This document shows positions 10,288 through 20,404 of a DNA stretch of 64,000 nucleotides, one piece after another (positions within the stretch are counted from its first letter, which is position 1; each line of letters opens with the position of its first letter). The stretch lies in assembly GCA_022606425.2 (NCBI GenBank), contig JAHDVF020000223.1, positions 1,183,095 through 1,247,094 of the forward strand, in the 5' to 3' direction. The translations under genes and the position numbers were made by a program. Origin of the DNA: Lepidostoma basale (taxonomy: Eukaryota > Arthropoda > Insecta > Trichoptera > Lepidostomatidae). The notes below the pieces were generated by a model. It searched no databases, was not told the origin of the DNA, and worked only from the letters and a program-made list of their open reading frames with translations.

Positions 10288-10500
10288 TAATAATAATAAT
10301 AATAATAATATTGAATATTCATATGAAACACTCATTTTGTGTTGAGACATTTTAAAATTAAAAAAGGACCCCTGAGATGGTTTGGACATATGGAATGAAT
10401 GGACGATAGCAGAATTGTTAAAATGCTAAATACAAGCAGTGTGAGTAGAATCAGAAGCCGTGGAAGACCAAGGAGAGCATGGCATGACCAAATTAATCAC
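10288..10500 (+). mobile_element. second unit of the tandem duplication: (TAA)n cassette and RTE-like fragment
   Basis: (TAA)n, 'tattgaatattcatatgaaa', then the same RTE piece as 9987-10144 with a few substitutions, ending at 'catgaccaaattaatca'. Orientation flips immediately after. Confidence 0.65.
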
Positions 10501-10860
10501 CTAAATAATGGATTGCCACACTTTTCTTTCCTGACATACTTCTCCCGTTTCATCAACAATCATACATCGTGTCATGCGCGCACGTTGGTTTCTCCTACTC
10601 CTTACGTGGCCGGCATTCAATATTTGATTTATTTGATCGTGCCACGTTCTCTATTTTTTGTTCCGTTTACATCGTTAACACATATTTTTTTCCCGTTCTT
10701 TCTTCATTAATTTTTTTCAAGCGTCCGAACCATCTTAATCTTTCATTATTTTGTTGATAATACTTTCATTCGCACTGCAATCACTTCTTTATATTTTCAT
10801 TCGACATTATCAAACACATATTTTCTACACATTCGTCTAAGAGATCTCGTGTATATAAAC
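10501..10860 (-). mobile_element. RTE-like fragment, inverted against its left neighbour
   Basis: Starts at the 3' UTR sequence 'ggattgccacacttttcttt' and runs on the minus strand to 'cattcgtctaagagatctcg'. With 10339-10500 it makes a tail-to-tail inverted pair. Confidence 0.7.
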
Positions 10861-10864
10861 ATTC

Positions 10865-11005
10865 TAAACAAAATATCATCACATCACATATCACACCGCG
10901 TCTCCCGCAAGGCGAAAAGAGAAAATGTAGTGCCGCATCGGTTAAAGTGTGACAGTCCATCCTTTCTGCCTAGCCTTTCGGGGAGACGGCGTAGTGGTTA
11001 TTTAA
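10865..11005 (+). mobile_element. RTE-like 3' UTR scrap
   Basis: 'gacagtccatcctttctgcc' followed by 'tttcggggagacggcgtag' is the family 3' UTR. The upstream part is rearranged. Confidence 0.5.
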
Positions 11006-12129
11006 CCTTTCCTTTACTATTTAAAAGTTCGCAAGTTACGGAGATGTGTTATCTATCACTACACATTAAAATGAGATGTTTAAAAGGAAGAAAAATTGAT
11101 TCACTTAACAATAGTTGAGTTAGGATCAGCTGACAGTACAGAATTTTCTTCGGGAATCTGGTCTCGGACATCTGGAAAGGCTATTATAATAATAGTAGTT
11201 TCAACAACTCGTCATATTGAACTCAGTAAGTACGCTGTCATTCGTCCGTTTGTTCTGCCATTTCACATTTAGTATCCTTCGCAGACAACGCTGGTGGTAT
11301 TTTGAACTACTTGCCATTGGATCGACGAAATTATTGATGGCTTCTGTCCACCTGGTCTGGGGTACTAAAACTAATTCGCGTAATAATAAATATAAAAAAG
11401 GTTGTTAAATATTTATAATCTAGCTTCCAAGTGTATTCCGACGGTTCTTGTGTAGCTGTGGTGATCATCCCGGCAACTAGCTGCAAGAGGGCGTGGCATG
11501 TCAACAGTAACGCGGTGTTAATTGCTCAGCTGCCCGAGAGATTTGCTCCATACAATAGCCTCACAGTGCACCAATGGTTACTCACGAAGTGAAGTTGTGC
11601 AATTGCGCAAAACGACAAAGCATAGAAGTTTGCACAAATAATTGTGTAGAAACACACTTGCGATGGTACTTTAAGTCGACTAATATTATTAGAAACTTCA
11701 TTACTTGGGCATTATACGATAGGTTATTTATACAGAGAACGCACATTAAAACATATCGTGGCAAATATGGAGTTTCGCACCATCTCACAGAGAAGTAACA
11801 TAACTTTTATTCAGCATTTCTAAACCTTAGGTACGCGAGATAAGGAGCGAAAACATTTCATAATTGATTAAATATATAATGTGTCAGTTGAAAAGTGCCC
11901 ACGCAAAAATTATATTGTAAATATTATATTTAATATGCATCAGACCGAAAGACCTCAATCAGACCTAAAATAAAATGTCTTACCATATCCAGCAATCTGG
12001 ACATTGTTAAACATTTCATTTTCTGGAGAGGCTGTTCTCACAGATGTCAACTAGTCAACTGGTCAACTGGTTGGAGATGATAAAAAATTCAGGTATCTGG
12101 ATGTGGAAATATCTAGTTGGAACGATAAT
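11006..12129. other. intergenic, nothing recognised
   Basis: Contains a moderately GC-rich patch near 11440-11560 and a few ORFs of 60-75 codons without motifs. I found no gene, terminal repeat or recurrent element. Confidence 0.4.
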
Positions 12130-12250
12130 ATTATAATAAATAATAATAATTTGCTAACTTTTAAAGCGCCGTTTTTGTGATGTAATCACCTCAAGGGCGC
12201 ATTAAGACGTGTTTTAAATCTTAATGTGAACGCTGCATCTGTTTGATATT
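12130..12250 (-). repeat. 3' terminus of an L2/CR1-like LINE
   Basis: (TAA)n, then 'aaagcgccgtttttgtgatg' and 'cacctcaagggcgca'. This is the same terminal signature (GCGCC...AAGGGCGC next to a trinucleotide repeat) as the L2-like copy at 56797. The minus-strand frame before it reads TLRFKTRLNAPLR, resembling the last residues of such elements. Confidence 0.5.
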
Positions 12251-12394
12251 CGCGATCGATTAGAAAGTATAATAGAACAAAATATGCAGGTTTAGTGATC
12301 TGTATAATGAAGAAAAATAACAAACTAATAAAATACCGTTCTCTCTGATGCCTGAGGGACACTGTTTGGGACAAAAAGCATCTCTTCTCTTCTC

Positions 12395-12660
12395 TTCTTC
12401 AGCCGTCTCTCCACTGCTGGATGTAGGCCTCTTCTAATTTCTTCCATTTTTCTCTTCTTTGGGCTTCTCTTATCCACCTGCTACCCGCGACAGGGACAAT
12501 ATCATCGGCCCAACGTTTCTGAGGCCGGCCTATTCCTCTTTTCATGTCCCATGGTCTCCATCCTAGGACTCTGGGTGCCCATCTGTCTGTTCCCTGTCTG
12601 GCAACATGACCTGCCCATTGCCACTTTAGCCTGGCAATACGATCCAAAAAGCATATGCTA
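12395..12660 (-). pseudogene. LINE C-terminal remnant with conserved insect 3' end
   Basis: An open 82-codon frame contains LKWQWAGHVARQGTDRWAPR, GRPQKRWADDIV and a terminal EAYIQQWRDG. The 3' end has 'ccactgctggatgtaggcct', a signature shared with 15.15 kb and 53.0 kb. No RT domain remains. Confidence 0.7.
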
Positions 12661-12694
12661 GTGGAAATCTACATAACATGCATCAAGCCCGAAA

Positions 12695-12760
12695 CGATTT
12701 ATTTTTGTATACAACAGGTTGTTTGAACCTAATTACTGTATTGTTTTATTTTAGTTATTA
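12695..12760 (-). repeat. SINE tail fragment
   Basis: 'tatacaacaggttgtttgaa' is the reverse complement of the SINE tail module seen at 5225-5255. Confidence 0.5.
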
Positions 12761-12782
12761 TATTGATTCTCATGACATATTC

Positions 12783-12907
12783 TAACTAACTAACTAAATA
12801 ACCATCACGCCGTCTCCCCGGAGGAGTAGGCAGAAATAATGGAACGCCACACTGTTCTGTTCTGACATACTTCTCTCGCTTCCTCTACATTCATACATCT
12901 TGTCACT
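12783..12907 (-). mobile_element. RTE-like 3' end fragment
   Basis: 'ccatcacgccgtctccccgg' and 'cttcctctacattcatacat' match the family 3' UTR on the minus strand. The copy is only about 125 bp long. Confidence 0.7.
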
Positions 12908-12966
12908 TAAAATAAAATGTACACAGTAATTGGGTTCAACCGACCTGTTGTTTAAAAAAAAAAGAT
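12905..12966 (+). repeat. SINE tail fragment with A tail
   Basis: 'gtacacagtaattgggttca' is followed by a short A run. This is the SINE tail module without a head. Confidence 0.5.
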
Positions 12967-12984
12967 TTGTTTATTTTTATAACT

Positions 12985-13580
12985 ATTTATCCAGTGGCTC
13001 CCAGTCCTGTCTAATATCACTCCTCCACCTCTGCGTAGATCCCTGGCATCAATCAAGATGGTTGATAGAGTGCGTAGCAACCCGCTTCTTCCTGCTTTCA
13101 AGGACATATTCCAACACCCTGATAAGCGTCTCAAGTCTAGAAACCCCATCTGGATGGTTGATGATCGCTGTAGGGATGTAGAGGCAAATTGGAAGTCCAT
13201 ATGGGAGGAGCACGCCGTGAAAAATCACCAACTAGTTGCTGTACCACACCAGGAGGCGCCAGGTTTCAGTCTCCCAAGGGGGCTGTGGACGACCCTAAAT
13301 AGGATCCGAACAGAGCAGGGACGGTGCGGCTTCCTCATGCATAGATGGGGACTTACTCCATCTCCTGGATGTGACTGCGGGGCGGAGAGCCAGACTATCC
13401 GGCACATTGTGGAGGATTGCCCCACCAGAAGATACCCTCCTGGCCTTGATGACCTTCACAGAGCCACGCCAGGAGCAGTGAAGTGGATGGAGGGTCTGGA
13501 TCTTCGCCTGTGACGCGGCCCAATGGCCCAGAAAAAAAAATATTTTTTTTTGCCGCCATACACAAAGTAAAGTAAAGTAT
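12985..13580 (+). pseudogene. 5'-truncated LINE with zinc-knuckle C-terminus and (AAAGT)n tail
   Basis: The frame is open from about 12993 (QWLPVLSNITPPPLRRSLAS) through the 151-codon run ending at 13513. Near the end CDCGAESQTIRHIVEDCPTR forms a CxC...H..xxC metal-binding knuckle of the kind found after the RT in I/Jockey/LOA-group LINEs. A 3' UTR with A- and T-runs and a tail 'aaagtaaagtaaagta' follows. The frame has no stop over about 520 bp, so this truncated copy is fairly young. The RT domain is absent. Confidence 0.7.
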
Positions 13581-13948
13581 AACTATTTAATGTTCATGGT
13601 CGCAGTGGTTAACAAAGTTTATAAGTGCGCAGGTACTTGGGTACTTAATAGTAATAGGTGTGATGTGTTAAGCCATCAATCAATTGAGTCCAACTGGGGC
13701 TAGCCGTGGCATTATACCGTTCGGATGACTCACCGCGAGCGAGGGACTCCCTTGCCGGGACCTGTGAACATTAATAATGAACGACCGGCAATTGAAAATT
13801 TCCGTTCGATCTTGTGAATCCTATCTGATTTGCTGCATTCAGTAATTGGAACCATGATACCCGCTAAACAGTTGTTGAAAACTTGCAAAGGGTGTTTTTT
13901 GGATAAAAAAAAAATAGACTTACTCAAAATACGATTTTTAATGCATTA
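13581..13948. other. intergenic, nothing recognised
   Basis: No repeated or coding element supported. Confidence 0.35.
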
Positions 13949-14094
13949 AAACACTGTTTTTTCCATATTTTAATTTATGCATCTTGATAAGTTTCGAAGG
14001 TTCTCACTTTCATGATATTATTTTCCTGATAATGATGGTGTAAAACCTTTGAAACATGTCGAGGAAAATAAACTCAAAAGTGGAAAAAATAGTG
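13949..14094. repeat. foldback repeat F2 with hammerhead-like core
   Basis: The two sides ('cactgttttttccatatttt' left, 'gtggaaaaaatagtg' right) are inverted versions of each other. On the + strand CTGATAATGATGG (14026-14038) is followed by GGTGTAAAACC and GAAACATGTC (14051-14060). TTATTTTCC before the core is exactly complementary to GGAAAATAA after it. A hammerhead needs CTGANGA, stem II, GAAA, stem III, NUH and stem I. Here the core carries three extra bases, so activity is doubtful. Confidence 0.55.
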
Positions 14095-14584
14095 CTTCGA
14101 TTTTTTTTTAAATCGTCATTATGGAATTCAATAGGGTTAACGCTTTAAGTTTATAAAAAGAGATGTACTGTATATTTGGGAATTTGGGTATATCCGTTAA
14201 TCTTTTTATCTTCTTCAACAAACGTGTCGGAGATCGTAGCGATCTAGCGGCATATCGTAGAACTAAGCGCGGATATTTCTATCTCATTCTTATATTGCCA
14301 CAGATCAGCGAAGAAAAAGGTAAGCAGCCATTATCTACCACACATGTATAAAGTACCCTGGAAGTTGGAGATTGCAACGTTCTCCGAAACGTCGCGTCGG
14401 TAGAATAAGATAATAAGATACACGGATATTCCCAAGATCTTATACATATTTCTACCAGCATTGAAACTATACGCACCTGAAAATATATGTTTAATTGAAT
14501 GGAATAAATAATTTCGTCATGAAAACGATGTATGATGATTGCATCAAAATATAAATATAAAAATATCACTTACATTGTTCAGAC
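14095..14584. other. intergenic, nothing recognised
   Basis: Short ORFs only. 'ctccgaaacgtcgcgtcggt' at 14380 resembles the GAAAC-GTC part of the hammerhead-like repeats, but no partner core was found. Confidence 0.35.
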
Positions 14585-14860
14585 ATGCGAAACAAATGAA
14601 TGAGATAAGAATGGTTAAAATGTTGTTTTACAAGCAGTGTGAATGAAAAAAAACGAGGAAAACATGGCACGGTCAAATTAATCAATTACTAAAAGGCGGT
14701 CACATCGATGTCGGAAAAATAGACGAGCGTACGTGTTACAATGTATAAATATATTATATAGGAATCTCGAGAGGCATGTCAGGATATAGCTGTATAGCGG
14801 TCCACCCTTTCAGCCTACCCTTTCGAGAAAACGGCTTGATGGTGAGTTAGTTTACGAGAC
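14585..14860 (+). mobile_element. RTE-like fragment, older subfamily
   Basis: Decayed 'gatggtttggaca' region, 'gaggaaaacatggcacggtc', 'ctaaaaggcggtcacat' and 'cctaccctttcgagaaaacg' match the family tail with many substitutions. Confidence 0.6.
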
Positions 14861-14934
14861 CATTAAACCTGTTTATATTTTGTTTTGTCTTCTAGGGCAT
14901 TCTTGAGATGAAGGTATGCGCATAAATAATATAC

Positions 14935-15115
14935 GTTTATGAAAAACGTGGCACGATAAAAAATACAAATATTGAATGTCGACCACGCGAGGAGTAGGAG
15001 AAATCGACGTGCGTGCATGACACGATGTATGAATGTTGACAAATCGAGAGAAGTATGTCAATAAAAAAATGTGTGGCAACCTATTCTTCGGGGAGACGGC
15101 GTGGTGGTTAGTTTG
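14935..15115 (+). mobile_element. RTE-like 3' fragment
   Basis: 'aaaaacgtggcacgataaaa', 'tgcatgacacgatgtatgaa' and 'cggggagacggcgtggtggt' match the family 3' end. Confidence 0.7.
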
Positions 15116-15124
15116 TTAGAAAGC

Positions 15125-15345
15125 TTTCACTTCACTTAGACAGCCGTTGTCGTCCACTGCTGGACATAGGCCTCCCCCATATTTCTCCAAGTACTCCTGT
15201 CTCGTGCCTTTCGCATCCAATCGCCAGCAATTCTTCGAATATCATCGGACCATCGGGTGGGGGGGTTTCCCTCTGTTTCTTTTATCTTTACCCACTCCAC
15301 CACCCTTCTGGTCCATCTATCGTCTACCAATATGGCAACATGACC
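15125..15345 (-). pseudogene. LINE C-terminal remnant
   Basis: An open 64-codon frame reads VDDRWTRRVVEWVKIKETEG and PTRWSDDIRRIAGDWMRKAR, with terminal EAYVQQW. The 3' end is 'cactgctggacataggcctc', widespread in insect (notably lepidopteran) genomic DNA to my knowledge. Same family group as 12395-12660. Confidence 0.65.
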
Positions 15346-15849
15346 ATCAAGAAAGCAATAAGTAATGAAGCAATTGAATTTTATGTAAAAGTTAAAAGAA
15401 AAATTAATAAAAATATAGATTTTAGATTATTTGTTAATTTTGTTTGTATCATTGAATCTGCAAAATGCAAAATTACGTTACATTATTTTGTAAAACCCAT
15501 AAATATATTAATTGTATTTCCCTGGGCTTTAGACTTAATGGTTACTAGGGTTGCTATATAAAAAAAAATAGATGTACCGTGGCCAAATAAATAAATAAAA
15601 AACAAGATTCAGGCGTCCCGTATTTTCCCATATGGCCAGATTCTTGTTTAGATAAAATATTTTTTCCCCGATGACCCATAGCGTCCGAAAACTAATAAAT
15701 ATTGTACTTTAGAAACTGTTTTCTATAGTCAGGGGAGTTACAATATATCCTTTAGGAGATATTTTTGTAATTGCGTCTTAAGTTATAGAATATATATGTT
15801 ATTACTTCATACGTAAAATAACTATAAAATATGTGAATAATACAACAAA
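15346..15849. other. intergenic, nothing recognised
   Basis: A motif-free 73-codon ORF (15340-15561) is the only open stretch. Confidence 0.35.
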
Positions 15850-16068
15850 TTATAACGCAGTTTCTCTGGAAGAGTAGGCAGGGAGAATGGACCACACCTC
15901 TCTAAATTTCTCCACATTCATATAGCATATCATATATGCACGTCGATTCATCAAACTTCGACCATCCGACCATTAAAATTTGACTAATTTGTGTCATGCC
16001 ATGTTTTCCTTTAATCCTTACTCCATTAATCGTTAACGTATATTTATTTAACCATTTTATCTTCATCC

Positions 16069-16324
16069 CAATGGCGGTACTCCCATAGAAGCCCAGAAGC
16101 CCGGCTTGCGTAAGAAATTTTAATCAAACCCCTAAAAACTAAGTAATCATGCTCCCGCATAAACTAATAACCCACCAAATCATCTTTCAACAATGTTCCC
16201 ATCAGACGTAAGAGGATTAGCCACAAGAGCTCCTGAGAAGAGCCTCTGTAAGCCAGAAAGGATTTTGATTAAAAATTTCTTACTCAAGCCGGGCTTCAGG
16301 GATTCTATCGAAGTACCGCCACTG
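16069..16324. mobile_element. 256-bp hAT MITE module sharing the left end
   Basis: The right end at 16324 (reverse complement CAGTGGCGGTACTTCGATAG) pairs with the left terminal repeat over about 55 bp, including AAGCCCGGCTTG and TAAGAAATTTTTAATCAAA. This suggests a compact MITE within or fused to the larger element. Confidence 0.6.
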
Positions 16325-16400
16325 TGTGCATGCATGACATGATGTATAAATATGTCGAGGAAGCTAGAAAAGTATGTCAGGGTATGCTGTGAAGCAATTC
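16325..16400 (+). mobile_element. RTE-like scrap inside the hAT element
   Basis: 'tgcatgcatgacatgatgta' and 'gtcgaggaagctagaaaagt' match the plus-strand family tail, opposite to the interrupted host copy. Confidence 0.5.
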
Positions 16401-16439
16401 AATTTTCTGTTACTCTATTGTATATAATTAATTAAATAG

Positions 16440-16710
16440 TAATTTTTATGTTATCATTCAGATTTTTGGACATATCTGGGTCACGTTCTACGAGGAGAGA
16501 AATATCGCCTACTGCATCTAATTTTGAAGGGAAAAATAGAGGGCCGCAGGGGAGCAGGGAGAAGGCAGATCTCTTGGCTGCGCAATGTGAGGGAATGGAC
16601 GGGAATCGAAACTGTGGAGGAGCTATCCCGGACAGCGCAGGATAGGCAATAGTTTATCAGAGTGATCGCCAACGTCGGGGGGACCTGACAGGGCACTTTA
16701 AGAAGAAGAT
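16440..16710 (+). pseudogene. LINE tail remnant inside the hAT element
   Basis: Reads YLGHVLRGERYRLLHLILKG, KIEGRRGAGRRQISWLRNVR and EWTGIETVEELSRTAQDRQ across one short break. Same family as the minus-strand copies at 30935 and 53585. Confidence 0.65.
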
Positions 16711-17149
16711 TAAGATTTTTAATACATAATATTTGATTTAAAACAAACAGAAAAAAACTAAAGCAAAAATAATGGTCTTAGAGAAAGAAAAGTTACCTCA
16801 AGAGGCATTGGAAAATGTGAACGCAGGGTGTACAGAGGCGAGACGGTGAACAATATCCTGTTGTTCCCTGGTTCAACCCGGGCTTCTGGGCTTCTATGGG
16901 AGTACCGCCACTGCTTCATCCATGCGTTCCATGTGTCCAAATCCTTTCATAATACTTTCTTCCGATTTACATTCCTTACTGATATCAATATTTGAAATTC
17001 TATCATACATCGTCTTAATACACATACGCCTTAGGGATCTCATAAAGTTTCATTTTCTCTTCCATATATAAGGGTTGGAACTTGAACTCCTTTGTGAACG
17101 ACAATTATTGCTTTCTTTGATAAATTCTTGTTGTATTCAATAATTAAAT

Positions 17150-17305
17150 GTTTTTATGGTGTCATGAATGATGGTGTCATGAACAAAATAATGAAAGGAT
17201 CATTAAGGTGGTTTGGACATATGGAAAGAATGAATGAAGAAAGAATGGTAAAAAAATTATATGTTAATGATGTAAAAGGAACCAGAAATAGAGGAAGACG
17301 TGTAG
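17150..17305 (+). mobile_element. RTE-like fragment, left half of an inverted pair
   Basis: 'gaaaggatcattaaggtggt', 'gaaagaatgaatgaagaaag' and 'accagaaatagaggaagacg' match the reference C-terminal coding region, then orientation flips at about 17305. Confidence 0.75.
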
Positions 17306-17770
17306 GAGGAATAAACGGACTGCTACACTTTTCTTTCCTGTCATATTTCTCTCGGTTCCTTTACATTCATACATCGTGTCATGAACGCGCCTCTTTTTCT
17401 CTGACTCCTCACGTGGTCGACATTCAATATTTGATTTATTTGATCGTGCTACGTTTTACTCGTTCTTCCTTTATTTCTAGTTCCATTTACATCGTTAACA
17501 TATACTTTTTTTACCATTATTTTTTCATTCATTCTTTCCATGTGTCCAAACCATATTAATCCTTTCAATATTTTGTTTATAACACCATCATTCGCACCGC
17601 ATTCACTTCTTATATTTTCATTCGACACTATCATTCACGGAATATAACGCATTCTTCTAAGAGATCTCATTTCTACTGCATTTATTCTACTTTCATCCTT
17701 CTTTTGCCAGTTCCATGCTTCGCTTTCATACATGTGCACTGCCATTTTAGCTTTTATGATCAAATATAAA
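17306..17770 (-). mobile_element. RTE-like fragment, right half of an inverted pair
   Basis: Runs on the minus strand from the 3' UTR ('ctgctacacttttctttcct') to 'tgcactgccattttagcttt'. About 130 bp are shared with the left half in inverted order (spacing about 200 bp), so a transcript could fold back. Confidence 0.75.
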
Positions 17771-18109
17771 AAAACCTTTTAAATATGTATATACGAGTAT
17801 TCAATAGTTAAAATCCACTAAAGTTATTGTCTTCGGCCCGTTATAGAATGATCTACTATGAAATTTCAAAACCAAAAATCCATTTTTTTTTGCAAAATGT
17901 AGAAGCAGTTTTAAAAAAAAACGTTGAATTAAATTGTTATTTAAAATCAATTTCCATCATAAAATTTAAGAAAATTAGAGTTTCTTGTTGTTCCACAAGT
18001 GTAGGTGAATAATGAATAAATAAAGACTCTGTTAAAGGGTTTAAATGTAATAATTAAATTTAGCATATTAAACCAATGAATAAATAAATTTTCCGTAGGG
18101 TTCATTGAA
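17771..18109. other. intergenic, nothing recognised
   Basis: AT-rich, no supported feature. Confidence 0.35.
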
Positions 18110-18361
18110 TGCCTCCCCACACGGAGTGGACACCCGCAGAGAGGAGAATTAGAATTTTCCTATCTGCGCACGCGCACTTCGATCTTCTGGTATCACGGCA
18201 AGTGCGCCACCGGCCCTCCTGTTCGGTGAGTCAGTCGGTCTCAGTCCCCGCTAGCCTCGCGCCTGGAGTGCACGTGCCGCGCCCAGAGCGCGCCCTTTAT
18301 TGTTTGTGTATTCATCTAAAAACAATTGCTGGAAGACATCTACCATGAGAACACCATAATA
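18110..18361 (+). promoter_or_regulatory. candidate core promoter and non-coding first exon
   Basis: A GC- and CpG-rich island stands out in AT-rich surroundings. TCAGTC occurs at 18231 and again at 18241, matching the arthropod initiator. With A18243 as +1, GCACGT falls at +28 to +33 and fits the relaxed DPE consensus. A strong donor follows (AATA|GTAAGTG, exon end 18361). The exon carries only a four-codon upstream ORF. It could be the 5' exon of TMEM198, whose first coding exon is preceded by an acceptor at 32029, giving a 13.7-kb intron. That link is inference. RNA evidence would be needed. Confidence 0.4.
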
Positions 18362-19024
18362 GTAAGTGAAAACATAATATTTTAAAATAAAAATTAATAT
18401 ATTACACACACTTCACATTTATTCTGTCAAAAAATACATATTATAATAATAATTATTATTTTATATATTTTTTCTTATAAACTATTTTTTTTAATTTTAA
18501 TAATTCATATATGATTTACGTTTTCCTGCGCGAAAGTTTTTATACAGCACATAAAACGTAACACTTTCTTTGTCTCCCATTGTTATCGCAATGTGGCGAA
18601 TCGATATTTGTGTCAGGCATATTAGTCTTCGTTTACCGTTCTTCTTACGAAAATCTGACACGACTCCCAATGAGAAACTATGGCAGGTTTGATTAAAAGG
18701 AAACGTTTTTATGGTGTTTCCCGCGAGGGGATGCCGTATCATATGTGCCGGCAGAGTTATCCGGAAAATGGACGCAACGAGCCATGTTTTACGCGGATCC
18801 CCGCTAAGGGTCTATGTGTATTGCGCCGTATCAACCCCCGCATGAAAATACAACATTCATTTCCTACTATAGTACGAGTATATTTCATAAATAACTTTTA
18901 ATACGTTTTTCAATACTGTGATCCTATTTATTTTTCTTATATATATAATAAAAGAAACAGCGCAAATAAAGGAACAATATAATATCACTTTAACAGTTTA
19001 ATGATACATATTATACAGACATTA
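18362..19024. other. probable intron or intergenic, nothing recognised
   Basis: AT-rich, with a somewhat less AT-rich patch at 18700-18850 without motifs. Confidence 0.35.
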
Positions 19025-19169
19025 TATATAATATCAATTATACGTTTTTATGTATTATATAAAATTAAATCTTTTTAAATACAACATTTTGAATGTATAC
19101 ATATTATTGTAGACAAATATTGGATTTTACCCATTGCGGATTAATATATTTTTTTTATAAGGATTAATT
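19025..19169. repeat. direct repeat D1, left copy flanking a hairpin
   Basis: 'aatatcaattatacgttttt' through 'ttttacccattgcggat' to 'ataaggattaatt' recurs at 19425-19567 with about 10% differences. Confidence 0.65.
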
Positions 19170-19424
19170 CGCACCGTGATTGTAAAACCGAAACAAGTGC
19201 AAATATACAGTTTGGAGATATGGGAGTTTAAAGATTTCATATTGCTTGGAAAAACTGTTTTTTTAATAAACCAATGATTTTCAGTTTAAAATAATATACC
19301 TATAAACCGAAAATTATTAGTTTATTAAAAAAAAAACAGTTTTTCCAAGCAATATGAAGTCTTTAAACTCCCATATCTCCAAACTGTATATTTGCACTTG
19401 TTTCGGTTTTACACTCACGGTGCG
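19170..19424. mobile_element. 255-bp near-perfect hairpin (foldback element)
   Basis: The arms, about 118 bp each, begin CGCACCGTGATTGTAAAACC and end, as reverse complement, CGCACCGTGAGTGTAAAACC. They pair with only a few mismatches through 'ggagatatgggagtttaaag' and 'tgcttggaaaaactgttttt'. The loop is under 25 nt. A direct repeat lies on each side. No coding capacity. Best read as a foldback MITE. Confidence 0.8.
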
Positions 19425-19567
19425 ATATACAATATCAATTATACGTTTTTTGTATACAATTAAATCTTTTTAAATACAACATTTAGAATGTACACAATTT
19501 CTTTTAGACAAATACTGGTTTTACCCATTGCGGATAATTTTTTAAATTTTTTATAAGGATTAATTGT
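19425..19567. repeat. direct repeat D1, right copy
   Basis: Second copy of 19025-19169, beginning 'aatatcaattatacgttttt'. Confidence 0.65.
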
Positions 19568-19675
19568 ATCTCAATAGAGACGAAGATGTAAATTGTTTTC
19601 TGGGAACAGAATATGGTGGCCGAGGCGCTTACAGGACTTATGAATTATGCTGAGCGATCGCTTTATGTTTAACAG
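19555..19675 (+). repeat. dispersed repeat R2, copy 2
   Basis: Matches 9530-9660 in opposite orientation. Confidence 0.5.
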
Positions 19676-20009
19676 CATTTACATGTTATAAGTATATTTT
19701 TAAATACTTATAACATGTCCATACATAGTACATCCTCATAATGAAGGTACGCCTCGCAGACTATAATGCAATCGTTTGATTTATTCCATAATTGAAATCT
19801 GTTATATGTTTCATAATACAAAATTAAAAATGATCTGAACATAAAATATATCCAAACTCTCTCCAAGTCTATATTAGGCAAGTTGTTTATTAACCATGTT
19901 TGCATATTATATTGTATACTTAAATCTTCTTCTTTTTCTTCTTCCTTGTTGTAGATCTATGTGGTCTGTTCTCCAGACCCTTATGTATGAAAGCGAATCG
20001 TGGAACTGG

Positions 20010-20325
20010 TAAAAGAAGGATAAAAGTAGAATAAATGCTGTAGAAATGAGATCTCTTAGACGAATGTGTGGATACTCTGTGTATGATAGAGTGTCGAATG
20101 AAAATATAAGAAGCGAATGAAGGTGTTATGAAGAAAATAATGAAAGGATCATTAAGATGGTTTGGACACATGGAAAGAATGAATGAAGAAAGAATGGTAA
20201 AAAAAATATATGTTAACGATGTAAATGGATCTAGAAATAGAGGAAGATCGAGGAAAACGTGGCACGATCAAATAAATCAAATATTGAATGTCGGCCACGT
20301 GAGGAGTCAGGGAAATCGACTGTTA
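20010..20325 (+). mobile_element. RTE-like fragment ending in a minisatellite
   Basis: MRSLRRMCGYSVYD-type sequence, then 'gaaaggatcattaagatggt' and 'acgtggcacgatcaaataaa'. The copy stops at 'gggaaatcgac', where the 15-bp tandem repeat starts. Confidence 0.75.
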
Positions 20326-20400
20326 ACTGGAGAAATGCTAACTGGAGAAATGCTAACTGGAGAAATGCTAACTGGAGAAATGCTATCTGGAGAAATGCGC
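20326..20400. repeat. 15-bp tandem repeat, about five units
   Basis: Unit 'gctaactggagaaat' repeated with one changed unit. It is wedged between the RTE-like fragment and a TTAA-flanked element, and it extends the RTE reading frame as LTGEM repeats by chance. Confidence 0.8.
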
Positions 20401-20404
20401 TTAA

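Larger units (their letters stand above)
16069..16913. mobile_element. 845-bp non-autonomous hAT element, 8-bp target duplication
   Basis: CTTCATCC flanks both sides (16061-16068 and 16914-16921). The ends are inverted repeats of about 35 bp starting CAATGGCGGTACTCCCATAG on the left and, reverse-complemented, CAGTGGCGGTACTCCCATAG on the right. CAGTG-type ends and 8-bp duplications are hAT hallmarks. The interior holds a second right end at 16324, a plus-strand RTE scrap, and a LINE tail. It encodes no transposase. Confidence 0.75.
15850..17130 (-). mobile_element. RTE-like copy split by a hAT insertion
   Basis: Minus-strand family sequence runs over 15850-16068 ('gaatggaccacacctctcta', 'gtgtcatgccatgttttcct'). 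It resumes at 16914 ('cttcatccatgcgttccatg', 'tctatcatacatcgtcttaa', 'atataagggttggaacttga') to about 17130. The two parts join cleanly once the hAT element is removed. Confidence 0.7.

Noticed and set aside
18109..18348. 79-codon ORF in the GC-rich island
   Set aside because: No motif and low-complexity GC composition; better explained as 5' UTR/promoter.
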